Shown here: positions 1 to 6,024 of the stretch, one piece after another
Numbering within the stretch: the stretch's first letter is position 1
Layout of the letters: each line of letters starts with the position of its first letter
Assembly (NCBI GenBank): GCA_022013635.1
Contig: JAKLPX010000313.1
Location: 1 to 8,878 of the forward strand
Direction: 5' to 3'
DNA from: Candidatus Delongbacteria bacterium
GTDB lineage: Bacteria; UBA4055
Length of the DNA: 8,878 bases
Notes under the pieces: model-generated
The model's input: only the letters and a program-made list of their open reading frames with translations
Databases searched by the model: none
Told to the model about the DNA's origin: nothing
Translations under genes and position numbers: made by a program

Positions 1-373
1 TAAACGAACCAGAGGTGTCCTGATCGCAATGGAAAGAGGAACTTCGGTTACTTATTCGCTGTGGAATTTGCAGGATAGGGGCGAAATGTTCATTGAGCCG
101 GGAATTGAAGTTTATTCGGGGATGATTGTCGGAGAACACGCCAGAGAAGACGATTTGGTTGTAAATGTTATTAAAAATAAAAAAATGTCTAATGTCAGAG
201 CCTCTGGAGCAGATGATGCGATCAAATTGACGCCTCCGAGGAAAATGACCCTTGAACAGGCTCTTGAGTACATAGAAGACGATGAATTGATGGAAATTAC
301 GCCTTTAAATATTCGTTTGAGAAAAAGATTTCTTGATATAAACGAAAGAAAAAGACAGAGCAGAAACAAATAA
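1..373 (+). CDS. typA: Ribosome-associated GTPase TypA/BipA, C-terminal part (5' end outside window)
   Basis: Translational GTPase of the EF-G family that binds the 70S ribosome and, in E. coli, supports large-subunit assembly in the cold and under stress. Only about the last 123 residues are present. The frame is open from base 2 and runs through the window edge, so the first visible ATG (base 29) is internal and not the start. The visible part is the BipA-specific C-terminal domain, recognised by the runs GVLIAMERGTSVTYSL, MIVGEHAREDDL, NVRASGADDAIKLTPPR and MTLEQALEYIEDDELMEITP, followed by a basic tail (RLRKRF...ERKRQSRNK) that is typical of the family end. The GTPase domain lies upstream and cannot be assessed. 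The stop is followed after 13 bases by the helicase gene on the same strand, so the two are probably co-transcribed. The assignment is secure from these conserved motifs. Confidence 0.95.
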   Translation, partial: KRTRGVLIAMERGTSVTYSLWNLQDRGEMFIEPGIEVYSGMIVGEHAREDDLVVNVIKNKKMSNVRASGADDAIKLTPPRKMTLEQALEYIEDDELMEITPLNIRLRKRFLDINERKRQSRNK

Positions 374-386
374 AGAAAAGGACAAA

Positions 387-2051
387 ATGAAAGAATTTAA
401 AGAAGCGGGACTGAGTACAGAAATCATGGAAGCAATCTCTGAAATGGGATTTGTTAAACCGACACCTATTCAAGAAAAAACAATTTCGCACCTTCTTACT
501 TCAAGAAAAGACTTGATAGGACTAGCTCAAACAGGAACCGGTAAAACAGCCGCTTTCGGATTGCCGATCATTCAGCAGATTGATCCGAAAATTCAAAAAA
601 CTCAGGCGCTGATTCTCTGTCCGACAAGAGAATTATGCATGCAGATAACTAAAGATTTTAATCAATTCTCGAAATATTTGCCAAAAATCAAAATTACTGC
701 AATTTACGGCGGCGCAAGCATTGAAAATCAGATCCGCGCCTTGGATAGAGGAGTGCATATTGTAGTCGGCACACCAGGAAGAGTTCTTGATATGATCTAT
801 AAGAAAAAGCTTATGATCGAAAAAATCTCATGGCTCGTTCTTGACGAAGCCGACGAGATGCTGAACATGGGATTTAAGGAAGATCTCGATGAAATTCTTT
901 CCGCCATTAAATCAGACAGACAAACACTTCTATTTTCTGCTACAATGCCTAAGGAAATTGCTAAAATCTCCGAAAAATATATGAACGATCCTGATGAAAT
1001 TACAGCAGGACAAAAAAATATCGGCGCTGAAAATGTTTTGCATCATTATTATTTGGTTAATGCTAAAGACAGATATTCTGCTCTTAAAAGACTTGCCGAT
1101 GTCAATCCCGATATATACGGCATAGTTTTCTGCAGAACCAGGGAAGAAACTCAAAATATAGCAGATAAATTAATCGGCGACGGTTACAATGCTGATGCTT
1201 TGCACGGCAACTTATCTCAATATCAGAGAGATCAGGTTATGAACCGTTTCAGAACACAGCATCTTCAATTACTCGTGGCAACCGATGTCGCAGCGAGAGG
1301 GCTTGATGTGAGCGATCTGACACATATCATTAACTATAATCTTCCGGATGACCTTGATATTTATTTGCACAGAAGCGGGAGAACCGGAAGAGCCGGAAAA
1401 AGCGGAATTTCGATCTCTATCGTTCACACAAAAGAGAAAAATCAACTTAGAATAATCGAAAATCGTTCAAAAATACGGTTTGAGCAGAAAAAAGTTCCCG
1501 ACGGAATAAGCATCTGCGAAAAACAGATTTTTAATCTCGTTGACAGAGTTGTAAATATTGATGTCAATAAAACTCAGATTGAAAGATTTTTGCCTTATAT
1601 ATATGATAAATTATCAGATTTAACCAGAGACGGATTGATTCAGCATTTCATATCTGTGGAATTTAACCGCTTTTTGGAATATTATAAGGACGCGCCGGAT
1701 TTGAATCTCAGTCTCGCGCCGCGAAAGTCAGAAAGAGATAGAAATCAGTCGAGACCTACCAGAAGCGAGAATTTTTCAAGATTTTTTATCAATATCGGCT
1801 CAAGAGACAGCATGGATAAACCTAATATGATAAAATTAATTGCAAGTCACATAAGAAACAGAAATATAGAGATCGGTAAAGTTGATCTTATGAAAAATTT
1901 TTCTTTTTTTGAAATAGAAAGTTCTTATGAAAAAGAGACTTTGAAAGCCTTCGAATTGGCGGAATTCAAAGGACGCCCGTTGAATGTCGAGTTATCGAAT
2001 AACGAGTCAATGGAAATGCCTCCGCGTAAAAAATCAAAGAAAAACAGATAG
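387..2051 (+). CDS. deaD: DEAD-box ATP-dependent RNA helicase with C-terminal DbpA/CsdA-type RNA-binding domain
   Basis: Cytoplasmic ATP-dependent RNA helicase, expected to remodel structured RNA, most likely during ribosome assembly or mRNA turnover. All core motifs are intact: Q motif (GFVKPTPIQ, residues 21-29), motif I AQTGTGKT (47-54), Ia PTREL (79-83), Ib TPGR (129-132), II DEAD (153-156), III SAT (184-186), IV GIVFCR (245-250), V ATDVAARGLD (298-307) and VI HRSGRTGRAG (328-337). A linker rich in Arg and Ser (about 446-462) leads to a DbpA-like RRM fold (463-537, beginning FSRFFINIG), then a Lys/Arg tail. The 554-residue length fits CsdA-like proteins better than short DbpA or RhlE. The start ATG has an AAAGG-type ribosome binding site 13 bases or less upstream, within the gap after typA. 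BipA and CsdA both act on 50S assembly at low temperature in E. coli, so the pairing makes sense. Whether the target is 23S rRNA helix 92, as for DbpA, cannot be told from sequence; the gene symbol is by similarity. Confidence 0.92.
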   Translation: MKEFKEAGLSTEIMEAISEMGFVKPTPIQEKTISHLLTSRKDLIGLAQTGTGKTAAFGLPIIQQIDPKIQKTQALILCPTRELCMQITKDFNQFSKYLPKIKITAIYGGASIENQIRALDRGVHIVVGTPGRVLDMIYKKKLMIEKISWLVLDEADEMLNMGFKEDLDEILSAIKSDRQTLLFSATMPKEIAKISEKYMNDPDEITAGQKNIGAENVLHHYYLVNAKDRYSALKRLADVNPDIYGIVFCRTREETQNIADKLIGDGYNADALHGNLSQYQRDQVMNRFRTQHLQLLVATDVAARGLDVSDLTHIINYNLPDDLDIYLHRSGRTGRAGKSGISISIVHTKEKNQLRIIENRSKIRFEQKKVPDGISICEKQIFNLVDRVVNIDVNKTQIERFLPYIYDKLSDLTRDGLIQHFISVEFNRFLEYYKDAPDLNLSLAPRKSERDRNQSRPTRSENFSRFFINIGSRDSMDKPNMIKLIASHIRNRNIEIGKVDLMKNFSFFEIESSYEKETLKAFELAEFKGRPLNVELSNNESMEMPPRKKSKKNR

Positions 2052-2627
2052 TTACAGAAATAAAATTCTTTCTATGCCTTCAACGATTGTATGCAAAATA
2101 AACATGTGGATTTCCTGAATTCTATCGCTGGTTTTACCATTAATAATTATTTCATAATCGGCTTTCCCTTTAAGTTTACCGCCGTCTTTTCCTAAAAGGA
2201 GTATTGTTGATAATTTTAATTCCTCAGCTTTTTCTAAAGCCTTTATAATATTCGGCGAGTTTCCGCTTGTCGTAAGACCGATAAAAATATCGCCTGCCTT
2301 ACCGAAAGCCTCAACCCCTCTTGAAAATACTTCATTGAATCCGAAATCATTTGCTACGCAAGTAATATTCGTAGGATCTGACAACGAGATTGCAGGTAGA
2401 GGTTTTCTGTCTTCTCTGAACCTTCCTGTCAGTTCTTCTGCAAAATGCATTGCGTCCGCCATAGAACCGCCGTTACCGCAGATGATAACTTTCCCGTCTG
2501 ATTTAAACGATTCTGCTATTTTATTTACTATTTGTTCTATTACTTCAAAATTACTTTCATCTGAAATAAACTTTTCAAGTAAATCGTATCCTTCTTTAAA
2601 CGAAGCTTTTATGATGTCTTTCAACAT
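2052..2627 (-). CDS. gmhA: Sedoheptulose-7-phosphate isomerase (phosphoheptose isomerase), SIS domain
   Basis: Cytoplasmic SIS-family enzyme that converts D-sedoheptulose 7-phosphate to D-glycero-D-manno-heptose 7-phosphate, the first step toward ADP- or GDP-activated heptose for lipopolysaccharide core or other surface glycans. It has 191 residues, against 192 in E. coli GmhA. Family signatures are present: CGNGGS (50-55), DAMHFAEELTGRFRE (58-72) with His61 and Glu65 in the E. coli active-site positions, CVANDFGFN (90-98), TTSGNSPN (119-126) for phosphate binding, GKDGGK (146-151), and DRIQEIH (168-174) with Gln171 and, further on, His179 matching the E. coli Gln172/His180 pair. The ATG is preceded by AGAGGAAATC, and the SD overlaps the upstream gene's TAG stop (8 bases between genes), which indicates translational coupling. 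No kinase or epimerase of the heptose pathway lies in the window. The gene ends exactly where the convergent helicase gene ends. Confidence 0.94.
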   Translation of the reverse strand: MLKDIIKASFKEGYDLLEKFISDESNFEVIEQIVNKIAESFKSDGKVIICGNGGSMADAMHFAEELTGRFREDRKPLPAISLSDPTNITCVANDFGFNEVFSRGVEAFGKAGDIFIGLTTSGNSPNIIKALEKAEELKLSTILLLGKDGGKLKGKADYEIIINGKTSDRIQEIHMFILHTIVEGIERILFL

Positions 2628-2635
2628 GATTTCCT

Positions 2636-3358
2636 CTATAAATCATTTTTCAATAGTTGATCTTCAGGTACATCACCAAATTCTTTTGCCGGCACACCTG
2701 CGTATATCTTCCCGGCAGGTACATCTTTTGTGACTAAAGCTCCAGCTGCCACCATTGCATCCTCTCCAATGATAATACCAGGCAGTATTGTTGCATTCAC
2801 CCCTATCCTTCCGCCTCTTTTTATTGTAACTCCTTTAAAATATTTGAATCTCTCTTTTGATCTTCCGACAAAATTGTCATTGCTTGTAGCTACACATGGA
2901 GCTATAAAACAATAATCATCAATTACCGATAAGGCGGTTATATACGCATTTGATTCTATTTTGCATTTTTTTCCTATAGAGCATTTAGACTCGACAAGCA
3001 CTCCTCTGCCGATGATAGTCATCTCCCCTATCGAAACTCCGAACTGAACTGCGGCTTGGTCTGCGATCAGAACTTTATCTCCGATTTCTGCTCCTGCGTA
3101 AATTACTACTCCCGAGCCTATTAAGACGCCATTTCCTATCTTGGCAGGCGGAAGGTCAATATCTTTCGTCATTGCAGAATTAGGTGATTTCATAAGACCT
3201 TTTCCGATCACGGTATTGTCGTCAATCCTTACATCGTCTCCGATTACAGTTCCATCGTGTATTACCACATTACACCCAATCAAACAATTTTTCCCGAATT
3301 TTACATCTTTTCCTATAAAGAGATTAGCTCCCGCATTTAACCCATTGAGTTCATTCAT
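2636..3358 (-). CDS. Left-handed beta-helix (hexapeptide-repeat) acyltransferase, probably sugar N- or O-acetyltransferase
   Basis: Trimeric LbH-fold transferase of the LpxA/WlbB/PglD superfamily that would move an acetyl or acyl group from a CoA or ACP donor to a sugar nucleotide in the cytoplasm. Imperfect [LIV]-G-x4 hexapeptides run almost the whole length (about residues 9-215): IGKDVK, IGCNVV, IGDDVR, IGNGVL, IGSGVV, IGDKVL, IGRGVL, IGKKCK, IGVNAT and IGEDAM. The C-terminal signature GALVTKDVPAGKIYAGVPAKEFG (about 206-228, split here as GALVTKDVP and GKIYAGVPAKEFG) is typical of sugar N-acetyltransferases. The TSNDNF segment (158-163) resembles the acceptor-site region of WlbB/WbpD-like enzymes. 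The only histidine is His34. A non-repetitive segment (about 54-70, GLMKSPNSAMTKDIDL) interrupts the helix. It is the first gene of an operon with gmhA, which points to a surface polysaccharide role. The substrate cannot be named from sequence. The start ATG has a GAGGG SD about 10 bases upstream. Confidence 0.85.
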   Translation of the reverse strand: MNELNGLNAGANLFIGKDVKFGKNCLIGCNVVIHDGTVIGDDVRIDDNTVIGKGLMKSPNSAMTKDIDLPPAKIGNGVLIGSGVVIYAGAEIGDKVLIADQAAVQFGVSIGEMTIIGRGVLVESKCSIGKKCKIESNAYITALSVIDDYCFIAPCVATSNDNFVGRSKERFKYFKGVTIKRGGRIGVNATILPGIIIGEDAMVAAGALVTKDVPAGKIYAGVPAKEFGDVPEDQLLKNDL

Positions 3359-3390
3359 GATATAACATCCCTCTCATTTATTATTTCGTT

Positions 3391-3420
3391 ATAATAATGA
3401 AAATTATATGATTTTTGCAA
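3391..3420 (-). promoter_or_regulatory. Candidate sigma-70-like promoter for the acyltransferase-gmhA operon
   Basis: Read on the minus strand, TTGCAA (3420-3415) and TATTAT (3396-3391) are separated by 18 bases, each close to the -35 and -10 consensus. Transcription would start near base 3384 and give a leader of roughly 25 bases carrying the GAGGG ribosome binding site. In DNA this AT-rich such matches arise easily, so the call is tentative. Confidence 0.4.
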
Positions 3421-3509
3421 GTAAAATATTATGATTTTTATCTGTTTTATTTGATAAATTTCGAATTATATTTCATGACAGAATGCTGTATTTAAAATAA
3501 TTTGTTATC

Positions 3510-3538
3510 TTTACAATTTCCTTTTTATTAATTATATT
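3510..3538 (+). promoter_or_regulatory. Candidate sigma-70-like promoter for the peptidase pair
   Basis: TTTACA (3510-3515) and TATATT (3533-3538) with a 17-base spacer each match the -35 and -10 consensus at five of six positions. The start of transcription would fall near base 3545 and give a short leader of about 20 bases with the GAGG SD at 3555-3558. An alternative Bacteroidota-type -7 element (TATCTTTA, 3506-3513, against TAnnTTTG) overlaps it but lacks an upstream TTTG at the right distance. Confidence 0.5.
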
Positions 3539-3565
3539 CAGACAATGAAAAAACGAGGTTGAGCG

Positions 3566-6010
3566 ATGAAGAAACTCTCTGTAGCAATAATTTTAAGTCT
3601 GATTTCACTGTCATTCTGTGAACTGGTTAACTTGAATCCTAATCCTGATGGAGAGCCGTGGTGGGCAGGCGGTGTTTCAGAACCTACACCTGAACAGATG
3701 GAAAGAATGAACGAAATTCCAAAGTTTATTCTTCCTGAATCTTATAAGGACTCGAAAGAAAAACTTCCTTATGCAATAGATAATTCTCTTGAGCCGTATT
3801 TCAGACCTGTGTTTAGTCAAAACGGCGGTAGTTGCGCTCAGGCTAGCGGTATCGGATACAACTTCACTTATGAAATGAATTTCATCAGAGGAACAGCTGC
3901 AGATGTTACAGACAATCAATACCCGACTCATCATACATGGAATTTTTTAAATGATGGTATCGGCAACGGATCATGGTATTGGGACGGCTGGGATATTATC
4001 AAGGCGAACGGATGCCCGAATGTTACAGAATACGGCGGGTTATTATGGCCTGCAAGCTCAACTTATAGATACCGACTCTGGCTTGACGGTTTTGACAAAT
4101 ACGACGGCGGTATGGATAACAGAGTTACAGAAATACTTGCTATGGATGTCGGCACTCCCGAAGGACTGAACACATTAAAGCAATGGTTCGATGATCATGC
4201 CGACGGATCAATTGTGGGCGGAGTTGTAAATTTTGCAGCTGATATAACGAATAGTACATTGGCTTATCTGCCATCTGGAACGGAACATCAAAGTGAGAGA
4301 GTTATGACCGAATGGGGCCCTGTGTTGGACCATGCGATGACATTTGTGGGTTATAACGATTCTATCAGATATGATTACAATAATGACGGCCGTTACACAA
4401 ATGATGAAGATATAAATAATGATCTTGTCGTTGATATGAAAGACTGGGAGATCGGTGGAGTCCGAATGGTTAATTCATGGGGTACTACTTGGGGAAATTC
4501 AGGAAAAGCGTGGGTCATGTACAGAACTCTGGCTCAGGATATCAGCGAGGGCGGTATCTGGAATAATATCGTACATACGATTAAGACTAGAGAAACTTTT
4601 ACGCCAACACTAAAACTGAAAGCAACTGTTACATATAACAAGCGAAACAAACTAAAGATTTATGCCGGAGTAGCTAACGATCTCGGAGCGACGGAACCTG
4701 AACATACTTTATCTTTTCCGCTATTTGCTTATCAGGGCGGAGCTTATGGAATGAGAGGCGATATTTCTACTTTGGAGTTCGGTTTGGATATAACTCCTCT
4801 ACTAGTTTATGTGAACAGCGGTGAGAACGCCAAGTATTTCATCTGCATTGACGAGAACGACCCAGATCATACCGGCTCAGGTACAATAGTTTCGTTTTCT
4901 GTGATAGATGTCAATTTAAATGAAGTAATCAGCTCTCAATCGAATGTAGCTGTTTTAGATAACTCAACTACTTATATGTCTCTGACAAAATCCACGAGTT
5001 TTAATGCTCCTTCTATTACAACTGTTTCTTTACCGAATGCAGAAGCAGGAGTTTTCTATTCACAAACATTATCTGCAGCAAACGGTACACCTCCTTACAA
5101 CTGGGATGTTCTTATTGAATACGCTGAATGGGTAAACACGAATACTTTTCCGACACAGGCAGTTACACGATTAACGACTTCTGATGAAGACGACGGCATG
5201 GGAATAATTGACCTTGATTTTGATTTCCCTTTCTATGGGCAGCTTTACGATCATATAACAGTTTCAACTGACGGTTCGATTCTTTTTAATGATACTTTTG
5301 AAGGTGTTAGAAGTGAAAATGCAATTTTGGCAACTCAGGCTATCAGTCCTTATGCAGCCGACTTGATGAGTTATCCGGAAGATGGAGACGGTATTTATTA
5401 TTATCAAACCGCCGATTACATCGAAATTCGATGGATAACTTCAATGTGGGGTTTACCGGAAGTTAATCTTGATTTTGCAGCGAAATTATATAAAAACGGT
5501 AATATCGAGTTCTTCTACGGTCAAGGTCTTACTACCGGTATCACTTGGGCTTCAGGCATATCAAATGCAGATATAACTACCGGACTTATTTCAGAGCTTT
5601 CAAATACAAATGATCCCTCAGGACTCAAGACTTCGTTCATTACTTCTGCTTATCCTTACGGATTGACACTTAGTACTGACGGCACTTTCTGCGGTACTGC
5701 TACTGAAGCATCAACATGGGATATTGCATTCCGAGTGACTGATGACAATAATTTATCTTCTTTCAAAGTATTATCATTTACTTCCGGCCTTATTCAGCCT
5801 GAAAATATGACTATTGTGATCACAGCTGATGTCGCAACTTTGAATTGGGATTCAGTATCGGGAGCAGTTTCATATAATATCTATCGCTGCGATACACCTT
5901 ACGGAACTTATTCGCCGATCGGAACTTCCGCAACAACATCGTTTGAAGATACCGATATTTCAGGATCATACAAGTATTTTTATTACATCACTGCGGTCAA
6001 TTCAAAATAA
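3566..6010 (+). CDS. Secreted papain-like (C1) cysteine peptidase with Ca-loop insert, nested Ig/nidogen-like domain and C-terminal FN3; no T9SS tail
   Basis: Predicted exported cysteine endopeptidase of 814 residues. Residues 1-18 form a Sec signal peptide with probable cleavage at C18/E19. The mature protein begins with a conserved NPNPDGEPWWAGG patch (24-36) and a roughly 50-residue segment that may be a propeptide. The C1 peptidase domain spans about 68-335: FSQNGGSCAQASG with nucleophile Cys90 and probable oxyanion Gln85, DHAMTFVGY with His256, and NSWGTTWG with Asn303. Between His and Asn, residues 270-295 contain two EF-hand or dockerin-like acidic loops. A beta-rich domain follows (about 345-475). 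Next comes a putative Ig (He_PIG-like) domain in two halves (about 486-516 and 698-740) around a nidogen-like insert (about 530-690, FPFYGQLYDHITVSTDGSI and ADLMSYPEDGDGIYYY). An FN3 domain (743-814) ends the protein abruptly. The start is supported by a GAGG SD 7 bases upstream. Substrate unknown. It is paralogous to the next gene along its length, but lacks that gene's sorting domain. Confidence 0.9.
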   Translation: MKKLSVAIILSLISLSFCELVNLNPNPDGEPWWAGGVSEPTPEQMERMNEIPKFILPESYKDSKEKLPYAIDNSLEPYFRPVFSQNGGSCAQASGIGYNFTYEMNFIRGTAADVTDNQYPTHHTWNFLNDGIGNGSWYWDGWDIIKANGCPNVTEYGGLLWPASSTYRYRLWLDGFDKYDGGMDNRVTEILAMDVGTPEGLNTLKQWFDDHADGSIVGGVVNFAADITNSTLAYLPSGTEHQSERVMTEWGPVLDHAMTFVGYNDSIRYDYNNDGRYTNDEDINNDLVVDMKDWEIGGVRMVNSWGTTWGNSGKAWVMYRTLAQDISEGGIWNNIVHTIKTRETFTPTLKLKATVTYNKRNKLKIYAGVANDLGATEPEHTLSFPLFAYQGGAYGMRGDISTLEFGLDITPLLVYVNSGENAKYFICIDENDPDHTGSGTIVSFSVIDVNLNEVISSQSNVAVLDNSTTYMSLTKSTSFNAPSITTVSLPNAEAGVFYSQTLSAANGTPPYNWDVLIEYAEWVNTNTFPTQAVTRLTTSDEDDGMGIIDLDFDFPFYGQLYDHITVSTDGSILFNDTFEGVRSENAILATQAISPYAADLMSYPEDGDGIYYYQTADYIEIRWITSMWGLPEVNLDFAAKLYKNGNIEFFYGQGLTTGITWASGISNADITTGLISELSNTNDPSGLKTSFITSAYPYGLTLSTDGTFCGTATEASTWDIAFRVTDDNNLSSFKVLSFTSGLIQPENMTIVITADVATLNWDSVSGAVSYNIYRCDTPYGTYSPIGTSATTSFEDTDISGSYKYFYYITAVNSK
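4373..4450 (+). other. Calcium-loop-like insert between catalytic His and Asn of the first peptidase
   Basis: Encodes residues 270-295. The first loop, DYNNDGRYTNDE, fits the 12-residue EF-hand pattern (D-x-N-x-D-G at positions 1-6, Glu at 12). The second, DINNDLVVDMKD, fits the dockerin-style D-x-N-x-D-x-x-x-D-x-x-D pattern. Metal binding is inferred from the pattern only. Confidence 0.6.
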
Positions 6011-6011
6011 T

Positions 6012-6024
6012 GAGGTACATCATG
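6012..6024 (+). promoter_or_regulatory. Ribosome binding site that decides the start of the second peptidase
   Basis: GAGGT (6012-6016) lies 5-6 bases before the ATG at 6022-6024, which opens a Met-Lys-Lys signal peptide. The in-frame ATG at 6010-6012 overlaps the upstream stop and the SD itself, so it cannot use that SD and would only add Met-Arg-Tyr-Ile. The 6022 start is therefore preferred. Confidence 0.8.

Larger units (their letters stand above)
3359..3565. other. Divergent intergenic region between the acyltransferase and the first peptidase
   Basis: Strongly AT-rich 207-base spacer separating two divergent transcription units. It holds one plausible promoter per strand (separate entries) and the SD sites of both genes. 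The middle part (about 3421-3505) contains AT-rich sequence with no gene, tRNA or convincing hairpin. A five-codon open frame at 3545-3562 (ATG to TGA) overlaps the SD of the downstream gene but has no SD of its own and is not called. Confidence 0.7.

Noticed and set aside
2054..2072. Shared bidirectional terminator at the helicase/gmhA junction (AGAA...TTCT)
   Set aside because: Only four A/T-rich pairs and no stable GC stem, which is expected by chance in this composition.
2335..2733. Open frame of 132 codons on the + strand
   Set aside because: It lies antisense to gmhA and the end of the acyltransferase, both with clear family motifs. It has no convincing SD and no recognisable protein features.
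3141..3365. Open frame of 74 codons on the + strand
   Set aside because: Antisense to the hexapeptide repeats. Its periodic sequence is a mirror of the repeat codons, not an independent protein.
3545..3562. Five-codon open frame as a leader peptide before the first peptidase
   Set aside because: No SD, overlaps the SD of the real gene, and has no run of regulatory codons or attenuator hairpin downstream.
3605..3625. Possible lipoprotein signal (Cys18) in the first peptidase
   Set aside because: The residue before Cys is Phe, which does not fit a lipobox. The paralogue has Gly at this position and is cleaved at the equivalent site, so a type I signal peptide is more likely.
6010..6021. ATG at 6010 as start of the second peptidase, overlapping the upstream stop
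   Set aside because: This ATG overlaps the only SD (6012-6016). The ATG at 6022 has correct spacing and opens a signal peptide aligned with the paralogue.
5995..6022. Frameshift or internal stop that removed a sorting domain from the first peptidase
   Set aside because: The FN3 domain is complete up to its last strand and the next gene begins 11 bases later. No sorting-domain remnant is seen in any frame between them.
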